Shown here piece by piece: positions 16,863 to 25,827 of a DNA stretch of 64,000 bases. Source of the stretch: an uncultured Bacteroides sp. (GTDB lineage: Bacteria; Bacteroidota; Bacteroidia; Bacteroidales; Bacteroidaceae). Positions within the stretch are counted from its first letter, which is position 1. Each line of letters opens with the position of its first letter. The notes beneath the pieces were generated by a model. It had not been told where the DNA came from and did not search any database. It was given only the letters and a program-made list of their open reading frames with translations. The DNA lies in assembly GCF_963675905.1 (NCBI RefSeq), contig NZ_OY780936.1, positions 1,116,001-1,180,000 of the forward strand, read 5' to 3'. Made by a program: the position numbers and the translations under genes.

Positions 16863-18680
16863 ATGTATAGTTATAACTCTCATTTAGAAAAGAAAACCAC
16901 TCGTACAATCTCTTGTGTGAGTGGGTTTCTTTTTATTTTATTTAGCTTTGTTTATCTGGCTGTAAGTTTCCGATATTTATTATACATAACAGAGGACTTA
17001 TCTCTTTTTACTTATGACATTCCTTTCTTTCTGGAAAAAGTAAGTAAACCGGGAGGAATACTTCTTTATATTGCTTCTTTTTTTACTCAATTCCTCTGTT
17101 ATCCCTGGATAGGAGCACTTATTATTATTGCATTTCTGCAACTCATTCAGTGGCTCATTCACAGATCGTTTGACTTTAACAGGAAGTATTTTATAATCTC
17201 GTATATACCGTCGTTCCTTCTTTTGATAATTATCACAGATGCAGGACGCTCGCTTTATCTGATGACTCATCTGGAGTCTATTTTTACTTATGTACTTAGC
17301 ATTTTTTTTCTGCTGCTAAGCTATTATTCTTTTATAAACATACAAGATCCCCGAAAAAGCCTCATAACTCTCTGCTGGCTAATTCCATTGTTGTTTTTTG
17401 GACTTTCGGGTAGTGCAGCAATTTTCTTTTCTGGGCTAATCCTTTTATGCGGAATATTATCAAAAAGAAATAGCAATATTTTCTCTATTTGTTTATTCTC
17501 TTTGGGGCTAATCGGACTTTCGTTTCTTCTGGCAAAATATTTATTATATCCGTATTTCACTACCAATCAGGTTTTGTTTGGCATTCATCCTATAACCCCG
17601 GTAGATTATAAAACAGAGAAACTGTTGCCGCATCTGTTGCTTTTACTATTTTTCGTGTTAATTGCAATCAGGCAAATGTTTCCTCCAATGGGAAACAGAA
17701 TTACTTCCTATGCCCGATGGATATACACAAATATAATTGGATTACTTATTTTGTCGGCACTTACGGCTATGCTGGCCAATTGTAATGATGACTTCAGATA
17801 CGAGATGGTGATAGATCGTAGTATACAAAACAGAAACTATAACAAAGCTTTACGGGCAGGGCAGGATGCTCCTCATCCTACCAGAGAAATGACCGTGCTT
17901 CGTAATACAGCTTTAGTTCTTTCGGGGCATGCAGGAGATAAAATGTTTGAATACACACAGGATTATAAATCTGATGGCCTGTTCTTTGATTATAATAAAG
18001 ATAAACCATCATATCCGGGTGGTGCTATGATTTATTTCTATTTAGGAGCTAAACATCTTGCTACAGAATGGGCAAACAATGATTATCTTAAAAATAGAAA
18101 TTCATTCAGAATGCTAAAGGATTATGTGCTTATTGCTACTGCAAACGGACACTTAAATGCAACAAAGCAAACTGCGCAAATACTGGATAATACATTATTT
18201 CATCGTGATTTTGCAAAAGAACTTTATGAAATAATAGCAGATACTACTATTCTTATAAATAAGGATCAGGTATTTGGTGGCATTAAGCAACGGTTATCTG
18301 ATAACTACTATCCGTTTCCAACTAAAGGGAATTATGATAAGTTTATCTGCAATTTCTATCGCGATAATCAGGATAATAAAGTGGCATACGAGTATTACTT
18401 AATGTCTGCTCTGCTCGATAAGAATGTTGAGAAAATAAGCTGGGGTCTGAAGCGTTACTGGAACTATTATAAGAAAACCATGCCAAAGCATTATGCAGAA
18501 GCGGCTGTGCTATGCAATTATATAAATAAAGCTCCGGTGGTATATGCAAATAAGGTAACTTTGGATAAGTTCAAAGAGTTTCTTAAACTAAAGAAAGTAC
18601 AAAACAATTCTGCAACCGAAGCAAATGTAATGCGTAAAAAGTACGGAGATACATACTGGTGGTATTATTTTTATAAATGA
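16863..18680 (+). CDS. DUF6057-like multi-pass membrane protein
   Basis: A 605-residue protein with about ten hydrophobic segments in the first 310 residues and a hydrophilic C-terminal half containing helical, TPR-like stretches (DRSIQNRNYNKALRAGQ). VSKPGGILLYIASFFTQF followed by YPWIGALIIIAFLQL is the pattern of the Bacteroidales DUF6057 family. Function is unknown. It starts three bases after glgB, so the two are cotranscribed and probably translationally linked; a role with the glycogen enzyme is only inferred from that. Confidence 0.78.
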   Translation: MYSYNSHLEKKTTRTISCVSGFLFILFSFVYLAVSFRYLLYITEDLSLFTYDIPFFLEKVSKPGGILLYIASFFTQFLCYPWIGALIIIAFLQLIQWLIHRSFDFNRKYFIISYIPSFLLLIIITDAGRSLYLMTHLESIFTYVLSIFFLLLSYYSFINIQDPRKSLITLCWLIPLLFFGLSGSAAIFFSGLILLCGILSKRNSNIFSICLFSLGLIGLSFLLAKYLLYPYFTTNQVLFGIHPITPVDYKTEKLLPHLLLLLFFVLIAIRQMFPPMGNRITSYARWIYTNIIGLLILSALTAMLANCNDDFRYEMVIDRSIQNRNYNKALRAGQDAPHPTREMTVLRNTALVLSGHAGDKMFEYTQDYKSDGLFFDYNKDKPSYPGGAMIYFYLGAKHLATEWANNDYLKNRNSFRMLKDYVLIATANGHLNATKQTAQILDNTLFHRDFAKELYEIIADTTILINKDQVFGGIKQRLSDNYYPFPTKGNYDKFICNFYRDNQDNKVAYEYYLMSALLDKNVEKISWGLKRYWNYYKKTMPKHYAEAAVLCNYINKAPVVYANKVTLDKFKEFLKLKKVQNNSATEANVMRKKYGDTYWWYYFYK

Positions 18681-18770
18681 GTTCGCTGATTTCTGTAACT
18701 AATTAGATATCAGGTAAAACTCTTTATTTATGGTGCTTTCAGAGTTGTTCTATTGTTAAAAATATAATTC

Positions 18771-18826
18771 TTGTAAATTAAGTATAAATGCATAATATTA
18801 CCTTTGCATTTGCACTTAATTTACAA
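18771..18826 (-). terminator. Long stem-loop downstream of the HEPN gene
   Basis: TTGTAAATTAAGT (18771-18783) pairs perfectly with ACTTAATTTACAA (18814-18826). Inside, AAATGCA (18786-18792) pairs with TGCATTT (18805-18811), giving about 20 paired bases. It starts right after the HEPN gene stop and is followed on the minus strand by ATTATATTTTT. It may also serve the rightward glgB-DUF6057 transcript from the other side. Confidence 0.6.
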
Positions 18827-18833
18827 AGAAATC

Positions 18834-19553
18834 CTAAATCAATGAGTTATCTTGAAGAAACTGCTTTGTTTCTGGATATAAATCTAATAATTTTCTGTCT
18901 AATTTATCAACATAACTATATATTTCAACAAAGTAGCCGAAAGCATTCTTCTCTGCAAAGTCTTTTTGAGCTTCTAGTTGCAAAAATGGGATATTTGAAA
19001 TATTAACAAATTCTTCTTTTATGTTTTGTGGATCAGTGAGAGAACCTTTTAAAATATGCATTTTAGCCTCTTTGAAGAGCTTCTTTGAATAACAAGCATG
19101 TGAAAATGGATTCCTAAATTTGTTTTTTAAATAGTTTAATCTTTGAACTTCATCTTGGGTTATTAATCTCTTGCTTTCACATTGTTTAATAGCGTCACAT
19201 AAATTCTTTTCATCATATTCTTTAACTTCTGCTTCAAATGTTTTGTCCATTGGCTCGTTTTCATCAAAACATCTTCCATTTGAGTCAATAGTTATAAGAG
19301 CTTGTTTAAGCATATTCTCAAATAAATGATTTGTAAGTGTAATAGCTGCTTGATTAGCATTGATTATTAGGCAATCACAAATTTCAGAAATGACATATGT
19401 CAATTGATTTAATACATGCAACTCGCAAAACTTGATTGAAACTAATTTCCTTTTAGTTTCATCAACTATCAAATGCTTACTTAAATATTGCAAAGCATCT
19501 TGTGCTTTTTCTTCAGAAAGTAATTTTACTGAATAACTTAAGTTTATTTTCAT
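18834..19553 (-). CDS. Hypothetical protein with HEPN-like motif
   Basis: A 239-residue soluble, mostly helical protein not recognised as a named family. FRNPFSHA (Arg147-Asn-Pro-Phe-Ser-His152) fits the Arg-x4-His signature of HEPN domains, many of which are RNases in toxin, abortive-infection or other defence systems. No nucleotidyltransferase (MNT) or other antitoxin gene is adjacent. The gene is isolated between two convergent or unrelated units, with its own promoter (TACATTTG on the minus strand at 19592-19599) and a long hairpin at its end. That is the layout of a single-gene cargo insertion. Enzymatic activity is not shown. Confidence 0.65.
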   Translation of the reverse strand: MKINLSYSVKLLSEEKAQDALQYLSKHLIVDETKRKLVSIKFCELHVLNQLTYVISEICDCLIINANQAAITLTNHLFENMLKQALITIDSNGRCFDENEPMDKTFEAEVKEYDEKNLCDAIKQCESKRLITQDEVQRLNYLKNKFRNPFSHACYSKKLFKEAKMHILKGSLTDPQNIKEEFVNISNIPFLQLEAQKDFAEKNAFGYFVEIYSYVDKLDRKLLDLYPETKQFLQDNSLI

Positions 19554-19591
19554 ATTAATTTTTATTGGATAGATTTTAAGATTTGTATTTG

Positions 19592-19599
19592 CAAATGTA
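19592..19599 (-). promoter_or_regulatory. Probable -7 box for the HEPN-motif gene
   Basis: The minus strand reads TACATTTG, an exact consensus match, about 40 bases before the ATG at 19553. Confidence 0.5.
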
Positions 19600-19647
19600 T
19601 ACTATATTTTATACAATGTAACTCTGAAATTAAGAGATATAAAAATC

Positions 19648-19669
19648 CTCTCAGCTTAATTGTTGAGAG
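19648..19669 (-). terminator. Stem-loop downstream of gcvP
   Basis: CTCTCAGC (19648-19655) pairs with GTTGAGAG (19662-19669) around a 6-base loop, flanked by AAAAAT on the left and ATTTTT on the right, so it can work on both strands. It probably ends the leftward gcvP operon about 245 bases after the stop. The rest of the gap 19670-19914 holds no gene. Confidence 0.55.
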
Positions 19670-19914
19670 AATTTTTATATTGATTTTATAATGATGTAAT
19701 ATAATGATTTGTAATTTTTATTGATGGTGCTATTTTAAAAATAGATTTACTGACATTTTGTATCAATATTTTATAATGAGTCCCCATATATTAGTTTATT
19801 CAATTAATGACCAAGCTAATATAAGGGGAATATTCTTTTAAGAGGTTTTAATCTCTTTGATTTCTGGTTTTGAGTTTTACTTTGAGAAAGCCTCTTTTTT
19901 TGATATTTGATTAT

Positions 19915-22764
19915 TTACTCGAATGTTTCATATCTTGTGGTGAGTAATTTACGGTCTCCCAGCGTATTGTCCACACGGGCTACGTTTATCCAGAACTTAT
20001 TATCGCGTACTGATTGAATAGGATAAGCGGCCTTTTCACGAGAATATGCGTGCGACCAATTATCAGCCACCACTTCATATTCGGGGTGAGGAGCATTTAC
20101 AAGAACATTATCTGCTTTGTCGGCAGTGCCATCCTTCACTTCCTGAATTTCCTGATAGATGGACAACATTACATCTACAAAATTATCCAGTTCGGCAAGG
20201 CTTTCGCTTTCTGTTGGCTCAACCATTAATGTGCCATGAACAGGGAAGGAGAGAGTAGGAGCATGGTATCCATAATCCATCAATCGCTTGGCAATATCAT
20301 TTTCTGTAATACCTGTCTCGTTAGAAATATTACGGCATTCAAGAATCATTTCATGACCCACGAAGCCATTGGCTCCTCTATAAACAATACCATAAGTATC
20401 TTTCAGACGAGCAGCCAGATAGTTGGCATTTAGAATAGCAATAGCCGTTGCTTGCTTTAAGCCTTCAATTCCCATCATTCGGATATATCCGTAAGTGATT
20501 GGTAAAACGCCGGCACTTCCATACGGAGCAGAGGAAACTGTATTCTGAGAAGATCCAAAGAATGGATGTTCAGGCAAGAACGGAACAAGATGTTTAGCCA
20601 CGCAAATAGGGCCTACGCCAGGACCACCACCACCATGAGGAATGGCAAATGTTTTATGTAGGTTAAGATGACAGACATCTGCACCAATTGTCCCCGGGTT
20701 GGTATATCCTACCTGAGCGTTCATGTTTGCTCCATCCATGTAGACTTGTGCACCGTAGGAGTGAATAATGGCACAGATTTCTTTAATCTCAGTTTCAAAA
20801 ATACCGTGAGTAGAAGGATAGGTAATCATCAAAGCAGCCAGATCGTCTTTATTCTCTTCTGCTTTAACGCGAAGATCATCCATATCAACGTTGCCAAATT
20901 CATCGCAGGCACAGATAATTGGGGTGAATCCCGCCTGAACAGCCGATGCCGGATTGGTTCCGTGAGCTGATGCCGGAATTAAAACTTTACTACGATTACC
21001 TTTACCTCTGCTGATAAGATAAGTACGAATAACACGAAGTCCGGTATATTCTCCTGCAGCACCTGAATTGGGCTGGAAACTTACACCTGCAAAGCCAGTA
21101 ATCTGTTTCAGATATTCGCCTAAGTTATAGATAAGTTCGCTGTAACCTTCTACCTGCTCTTCTGGAGCAAAAGGATGTATGCCCGAAAATGAAGGGTTCG
21201 ACAATGGGAACAACTCGGCAGCAGCGTTTAGCTTCATGGTGCAAGATCCCAGAGATATCATGGTATGAGCCAATGAGATATCCTTTCTATCAAGGCGCTT
21301 GATGTATCTCATCATCTCAGTCTCTGTGTGATACTGACTGAAAATAGGATGAGTAAGGAATGTACTTTTACGTTTAAACGATTCTTTCAGTGAGCCATTC
21401 TCAGGAATAGAGGTTACTTCTGCAAACTCTTTTTCTGCCGCAATCGAGAAAATGGTAAGCAGAACATTTACATCATGAATATCTGTTGTTTCGTCAACAC
21501 TGATTCCCACATCTCCATTATCAAAATAGCGCAGGTTAACTTTTTTGCTTTGAGCGATTGTACGCATCTGACTGGCAGAAACCTGATCGGTAAGTGATAA
21601 GCGGATTGTGTCGAAGTATTGTTCGTTTTGCTGCTTATATCCTAACTTCTTTAATATTTTGTTTATATAGGTAGTTGTCTGATGTATGCGGTTGGCTATG
21701 TTCTTTAAACCCTCAGCACCATGGTAAACAGCGTAGAATCCGGCCATGGTTGCAAGCAAAGCCTGAGAAGTACAAATGTTTGAAGTAGCTTTTTCACGCT
21801 TAATGTGTTGTTCACGTGTCTGCAATGCCATGCGGTAGCAAAGTTTACCATATTTATCTTTCGACCAGCCAATGATTCGTCCCGGCATACTTCTTTTAAA
21901 CTCATCGCGTGTAGCAAAGTAAGCAGCAGAAGGGCCTCCGTAATACATTGGGATACCTAATCGCTGAGTTGAGCCGAAAACGATATCTGCTCCCCATTCT
22001 CCGGGAGGAACAAGCAGTGCCAGACTAAGTATGTCGGCAGCTACGGAAACTTTACATCCCGCTGCATGAGCTTTTTCGGTGAAGCCACGATAGTCTTCCA
22101 CATTACCGTCTGAGTTTGGATATTGAATAATACAGCCAAATACATCGGGCGTAAATTCAAATTGCTTGTAATCTCCGGTGAGCACAACTATTCCCTGAGG
22201 AACAGCACGGGTATTAATTACCGCATGTGTCTGCGGAAAAACCTTTTCATCAACAAAAAGAATATTAGCGCCATTCTTTTGCTGCTCACGAGAACGCAGT
22301 CCGTACATCATGTTTGCAGCTTCTGCGGCAGCAGTTGCCTCGTCGAGCAGTGAACAGTTTGCCAAAGGCATTGCCGTTAAATCTGATATAACGGTCTGGA
22401 AATTCATTAAAGCTTCCAGGCGTCCTTGCGAAACTTCTGTCTGATATGGTGTATAAGAAGTATACCATACGGGATTTTCGAGCACGTTTCGCTGAATAAC
22501 AGCAGGAGTAATAGTGTCATACCACCCCATACCAATATAGGTAGTAAAAATCTTATTTTTTGCTCCTAGTTTGCAAATGTGCTCAGTAAAAAGACGTTCC
22601 GTCATCGGAGCAGGAAGACTTACTTGTTTCTTCAAGCGAATATTTGAAGGAATTGTTTGGTTAATCAGTTCATCCAGGCTTTTTACACCAATGGTATTGA
22701 GCATGTGTTCCATATCTTTCTCTTCAATACCGATATGTCGGTTAGATAATAGATCTGTTTTCAT
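19915..22764 (-). CDS. gcvP: Glycine dehydrogenase (decarboxylating), P-protein
   Basis: P-protein of the glycine cleavage system. It decarboxylates glycine on pyridoxal phosphate and passes the aminomethyl group to the lipoylated H-protein. The 949-residue single-chain form has two homologous halves. The N-half shows MGWYDTITPAVIQRNVLENP and YTPYQTEVSQGRLEALMNFQ; the C-half carries the PLP lysine (Lys704 by count) in NLHKTFAIPHGGGGPG. It is the last gene of a leftward group (DUF3298 lipoprotein, rsmG, MBL hydrolase, gcvP) with a 44-base gap before it. The H-, T- and L-protein genes are not in this window. Confidence 0.98.
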   Translation of the reverse strand: MKTDLLSNRHIGIEEKDMEHMLNTIGVKSLDELINQTIPSNIRLKKQVSLPAPMTERLFTEHICKLGAKNKIFTTYIGMGWYDTITPAVIQRNVLENPVWYTSYTPYQTEVSQGRLEALMNFQTVISDLTAMPLANCSLLDEATAAAEAANMMYGLRSREQQKNGANILFVDEKVFPQTHAVINTRAVPQGIVVLTGDYKQFEFTPDVFGCIIQYPNSDGNVEDYRGFTEKAHAAGCKVSVAADILSLALLVPPGEWGADIVFGSTQRLGIPMYYGGPSAAYFATRDEFKRSMPGRIIGWSKDKYGKLCYRMALQTREQHIKREKATSNICTSQALLATMAGFYAVYHGAEGLKNIANRIHQTTTYINKILKKLGYKQQNEQYFDTIRLSLTDQVSASQMRTIAQSKKVNLRYFDNGDVGISVDETTDIHDVNVLLTIFSIAAEKEFAEVTSIPENGSLKESFKRKSTFLTHPIFSQYHTETEMMRYIKRLDRKDISLAHTMISLGSCTMKLNAAAELFPLSNPSFSGIHPFAPEEQVEGYSELIYNLGEYLKQITGFAGVSFQPNSGAAGEYTGLRVIRTYLISRGKGNRSKVLIPASAHGTNPASAVQAGFTPIICACDEFGNVDMDDLRVKAEENKDDLAALMITYPSTHGIFETEIKEICAIIHSYGAQVYMDGANMNAQVGYTNPGTIGADVCHLNLHKTFAIPHGGGGPGVGPICVAKHLVPFLPEHPFFGSSQNTVSSAPYGSAGVLPITYGYIRMMGIEGLKQATAIAILNANYLAARLKDTYGIVYRGANGFVGHEMILECRNISNETGITENDIAKRLMDYGYHAPTLSFPVHGTLMVEPTESESLAELDNFVDVMLSIYQEIQEVKDGTADKADNVLVNAPHPEYEVVADNWSHAYSREKAAYPIQSVRDNKFWINVARVDNTLGDRKLLTTRYETFE

Positions 22765-22808
22765 AGTATTATGTTTTCTTAAAGTATAGTTATATTTTGG
22801 TTCTTTAC

Positions 22809-23447
22809 CTATCTGAAAAAAGGATTCTCGGTTTTCTCAATTCCTATTGTTGTAGGAGCTCCGTGACCGGGATAAACAACTGTATCATTTGGCAAAATAA
22901 AGAGACGACTACAAATGTTTTCCAGCAATTCGTCGAAGTTACCTCGTGCAAGATCGGCACGCCCTATGCTTCCCTGAAACAATACATCACCGGAGAACAT
23001 ACAGTTTTCCTGCTTGCAGTAATAAACCAGACTACCGGGAGAATGACCCGGAACATGAATGGCTTCCAGAGTTAAACTGCCAAATGAAATAATGTCTCCA
23101 TCGCATATGTATTTACCAAGTGGCACCGGCTCTTCCTTAAGCTCGAAGCCAAACATACGCGACTGTTTAGGTGCTTGTTCAAGCCAGAACTCATCTGCTT
23201 TGTTTGCTTCCGCTTTTATGCCGTATTCCTTTAGCATAAAAGGATTGCCGAATATATGATCCAAATGCAAATGAGTATTCAAAAGATGCTTTATTGTGAG
23301 TCCATTACTGTCGATATATTTTTTCAAAGCCATCTTTTCTTCCTCGTAGAAGCATCCCGGGTCAATCACAACTGCTTCGTTGCTATCATCACTCAGAACG
23401 TAACAGTTCACGGGAAACATATTGAATTCAAATCTCTTTATCTTCAT
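22809..23447 (-). CDS. MBL-fold metallo-hydrolase, glyoxalase II-like
   Basis: A 212-residue metallo-beta-lactamase-fold enzyme. The metal motif THLHLDHIFG (HxHxDH) is near residue 59. Further ligands are in HVPGHSPGS, CMFSGDVLFQGSIGR and VYPGHGAP. This small form without the glyoxalase II C-terminal domain is common in Bacteroidota and is often annotated as a hydroxyacylglutathione-hydrolase-like thioesterase; the substrate is unknown. It lies 12 bases after rsmG and 44 before gcvP, so probably cotranscribed. Confidence 0.92.
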   Translation of the reverse strand: MKIKRFEFNMFPVNCYVLSDDSNEAVVIDPGCFYEEEKMALKKYIDSNGLTIKHLLNTHLHLDHIFGNPFMLKEYGIKAEANKADEFWLEQAPKQSRMFGFELKEEPVPLGKYICDGDIISFGSLTLEAIHVPGHSPGSLVYYCKQENCMFSGDVLFQGSIGRADLARGNFDELLENICSRLFILPNDTVVYPGHGAPTTIGIEKTENPFFR

Positions 23448-23459
23448 AAAAGTAAATTC

Positions 23460-24083
23460 TTAAACTAATGGAACATAAACAACCTTCTTTGTTTCGAAGA
23501 ATTCTTCCTCGAAGTAGTCGCTTATGCTATTAATAACTGTTTTATTTTTAAATGGCAATGTTTCGTGTTGAAGCTCACCACCTTTTAAACAAATAAGGCC
23601 ATTTGGCAACGCATTGATTTGTTTCTTTGAAACATTCTTCTTAATGATATCAATTAAATCGGAAAGAGGCATTACGGCACGGCTAACTACAAAGTCGAAC
23701 AATTGTTTTTCCTCTTGTGCACGGGCATGACGGAAGGTTACATTCGTCAGTCCTATGGCATTTGCCACCTCTGTTGCCACTCTCACTTTCTTTCCGATAC
23801 TGTCTACAAGGTGAAACTTCGTATCCGGAAAAAGAATAGCCAGTGGAATACCAGGGAAACCTCCTCCGGTACCGAGATCCATTATTGAAGTTCCGGGCTT
23901 GAAATCGATAACCTTTGCAATAGCAAGAGAGTGGAGCACGTGATGCTCGTACAGGTTTTCTATATCTTTTCTGGAAATAACATTTATTTTGGCATTCCAG
24001 TCTATGTATAAATCATAAAGAGCTGCAAACTGACGGTGCTGCTCTTCGGTTAGGTTGGGGAAATATTTAAGAATAATCTCCAT
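23460..24083 (-). CDS. rsmG: 16S rRNA (guanine(527)-N7)-methyltransferase RsmG
   Basis: Methylates N7 of G527 in 16S rRNA using S-adenosylmethionine; loss gives low-level streptomycin resistance in several bacteria. The 207-residue protein has the family N-terminal helix (YDLYIDWNAKINVISRKD) and the SAM-binding motif IMDLGTGGGFPGIPLAI (about residues 67-83). The later DFVVSRAVMPLSDL is the FDxVxxRA-type loop. It lies 38 bases after the DUF3298 lipoprotein gene and 12 before the MBL hydrolase. Confidence 0.96.
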   Translation of the reverse strand: MEIILKYFPNLTEEQHRQFAALYDLYIDWNAKINVISRKDIENLYEHHVLHSLAIAKVIDFKPGTSIMDLGTGGGFPGIPLAILFPDTKFHLVDSIGKKVRVATEVANAIGLTNVTFRHARAQEEKQLFDFVVSRAVMPLSDLIDIIKKNVSKKQINALPNGLICLKGGELQHETLPFKNKTVINSISDYFEEEFFETKKVVYVPLV

Positions 24084-24121
24084 TTTCTTTAGTTCGTATT
24101 TATTATTCGTAATTTATAATG

Positions 24122-24970
24122 CTAATATAATCCGCTTGCAGGGTTTTCATCCTTCATCAGAGATTCTACGTCCGAAAACGAAATCTCTATTTTTGTTGGC
24201 CCCATTACATAAGGAGCAATCTCATAAATATTGTAATAGAAGGTGAATCCATCATCATTCAGATAGAAATTTTCTGTTGGTGAAAGCGGTTCAGTAATGA
24301 AATAACCAATCTCTTCCAGTTCGGCTTCCGAGGTTACTTTATTCTGTTTTTCGAGTTTGGAAAGCAGCAACTTGGTTAACTCTTTTTCGTACCCATCTTT
24401 GAAAAGATCTGCAAGACGAATTTGTTTGCCGGTTAGCAGGTCAAAGTTAATAAAGGTAGATGCATAGCTTCCGTGAGCACCTCCTGTATAATCGTAAGTA
24501 TCAATCTGACAAACCAATACCCCATCTTCGTTAAATGAAAACTTACTCTTCAGGTCTTTGCTGTAATTATACCATCCGGCATTAAAGTCCTCCTCAGAGT
24601 TCTTCTTTTGATCTTCCAGATAGAACTGTTGCACATCATTCTTATATCCTTTTATATAAGCAATTTTATATGCTGCAACGGCAACCTTTGGATCCTGACC
24701 AACGTATTCGTTTCCAAAACAAACAGAAAGAAGCTTGTTATTAATACTATCCTGCAAAGTTTTATTTGATGCATTTTTAATATAAGCAAAACTAATATCA
24801 AGTGAACAACCGGGTTTTTTAGGATCATCGAATAGATGAGAAGTTTCTTTTAACAAAACACTGTCCGTTGTGAGTTTATCGGATTCTTTTTGCTTCTTTC
24901 CTCCACAGGAAGGAAATAATATTCCTGTCAATAAAAGTGCAGAAAGAATTATCTTTAAGTTTATTTTCAT
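24122..24970 (-). CDS. DUF3298/RsiV-like lipoprotein
   Basis: A 282-residue envelope protein. The signal ends in a lipobox (LLLTGILFPSCGG, Cys22), so it is lipid-anchored. The C-terminal half is a DUF3298 domain, recognised by DYTGGAHGSYASTFINFDLL and GKQIRLADLFKDGYEKELTK (about residues 163-205). The domain is shared with the B. subtilis anti-sigma factor RsiV, where it binds lysozyme; whether this protein binds any ligand is unknown. It is probably the first gene of the leftward rsmG-MBL-gcvP group. Confidence 0.88.
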   Translation of the reverse strand: MKINLKIILSALLLTGILFPSCGGKKQKESDKLTTDSVLLKETSHLFDDPKKPGCSLDISFAYIKNASNKTLQDSINNKLLSVCFGNEYVGQDPKVAVAAYKIAYIKGYKNDVQQFYLEDQKKNSEEDFNAGWYNYSKDLKSKFSFNEDGVLVCQIDTYDYTGGAHGSYASTFINFDLLTGKQIRLADLFKDGYEKELTKLLLSKLEKQNKVTSEAELEEIGYFITEPLSPTENFYLNDDGFTFYYNIYEIAPYVMGPTKIEISFSDVESLMKDENPASGLY

Positions 24971-25091
24971 CTTACTATTATAGTTTATTGGGTTGTAAAA
25001 CTATCCTTTTGTCACCGACAAATATAAAACTTATTAAGGAATAGAGCTAATAAATAAGGAAAATTAATTGCCAAAATCTCTATAATATTAA

Positions 25092-25099
25092 TATATTTG
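25092..25099 (+). promoter_or_regulatory. Probable -7 box for the Cys-rich gene beside copA
   Basis: TATATTTG matches the consensus exactly and ends only 8 bases before the ATG at 25108, so the transcript would be almost leaderless if this is the promoter. Confidence 0.4.
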
Positions 25100-25107
25100 C
25101 AGCCATA

Positions 25108-25551
25108 ATGAAAGGATTGAAGTTCATAATAGCTTGTATTCTCTCTCTTACAATTGTTTATGTAGGAGCAGGGGCTAGCATGTCATTTTGCAGATGCGCC
25201 CATAACATGGCGTCAACATCCGAATCTTTGTGCAAATGTCATTGCAATGAACTTAAAGATAAAGCAGGACACAAGGCTTGCTGCATGAATAATGAGCATA
25301 AACAGCCCGGTAAATGTACATCTCAGAACAAAGGAAAATGCTGCAAGACTGTAATTTATAAAGTAGATTTGCAGAAAGATTCGCATTGTTTGGTGTTTCA
25401 TATACCTGCTTATGCTATACTGTCCCAGCGCTCTCTTTTGTGTTACAATGATTTGCCTACAGCGATTCATGAAACAAACTTAAAAGCCGATCCGCCAGGT
25501 GCCTTCTCATCCAGGTTTTATCTAAACCTTTATTCAACTCTTCTTATTTAG
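25108..25551 (+). CDS. Small Cys-rich exported protein next to copA
   Basis: A 147-residue protein with a hydrophobic N-terminal signal (LKFIIACILSLTIVYVGAGA, residues 4-23). A dense cysteine region follows (SFCRCAHN, LCKCHCNEL, KACCMNNEH, GKCCKTV, about residues 26-90), then a Cys-poor tail with LKADPPGAFSSRF. The signal, early cysteine cluster and late PP motif parallel the 130-residue protein at 1241-1633. It probably binds metal, most likely copper, in the envelope; no enzymatic motif is seen. It is followed after 276 bases by copA on the same strand, which has its own promoter. Confidence 0.72.
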   Translation: MKGLKFIIACILSLTIVYVGAGASMSFCRCAHNMASTSESLCKCHCNELKDKAGHKACCMNNEHKQPGKCTSQNKGKCCKTVIYKVDLQKDSHCLVFHIPAYAILSQRSLLCYNDLPTAIHETNLKADPPGAFSSRFYLNLYSTLLI

Positions 25552-25645
25552 TATCCGGTTTCTTCATGTTATCTTAGGGATTTCTTCCTTAAGTGTTCTG
25601 ATTATGCAGTACACCTTTCTAGTGTATTGTGTAGAGTAAATTATA

Positions 25646-25663
25646 AAAAGGTGTACACCTTTT
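25646..25663. promoter_or_regulatory. 18-bp perfect palindrome, copy A of a shared element
   Basis: AAAAGGTGTACACCTTTT is perfectly palindromic. A second copy of the core AAGGTGTACACCTT, with related flanks (GTGTAGRGTAAA before it, GAAT and an AGTGTA/ACTGTA word after it), lies at 55686-55703. It sits about 60 bases upstream of the copA -7 box and may be a regulator site or one unit of a dispersed repeat. Confidence 0.6.
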
Positions 25664-25692
25664 CTTTGAATACTGTACGTTGAAATTAGCAG

Positions 25693-25758
25693 ATAACCTG
25701 ATAAATTTATTAATGTTACGTTATATTTGTAGTTAATCGAATAGGCATATCAGGTTAT
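25693..25758 (+). promoter_or_regulatory. copA promoter framed by an 11-bp inverted repeat
   Basis: ATAACCTGATA (25693-25703) and TATCAGGTTAT (25748-25758) are perfect inverted copies. Between them is TATATTTG at 25722-25729, an exact -7 box. The predicted transcript would start near 25734 and have about a 95-base leader before the ATG at 25828. The repeat could be a pair of half-sites for a regulator acting on copA. Confidence 0.5.
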
Positions 25759-25827
25759 TCCGTGTTTCTATATACTGAGTAGCCAAATAATGCTTATCGA
25801 ACAAAGTTGAATAATGACAATTTACTT

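Noticed and set aside
25807-25827. TTG start of copA seven codons upstream
   Set aside because: The ATG at 25828 gives the usual N-terminus right before the HMA domain; nothing supports the rare start.
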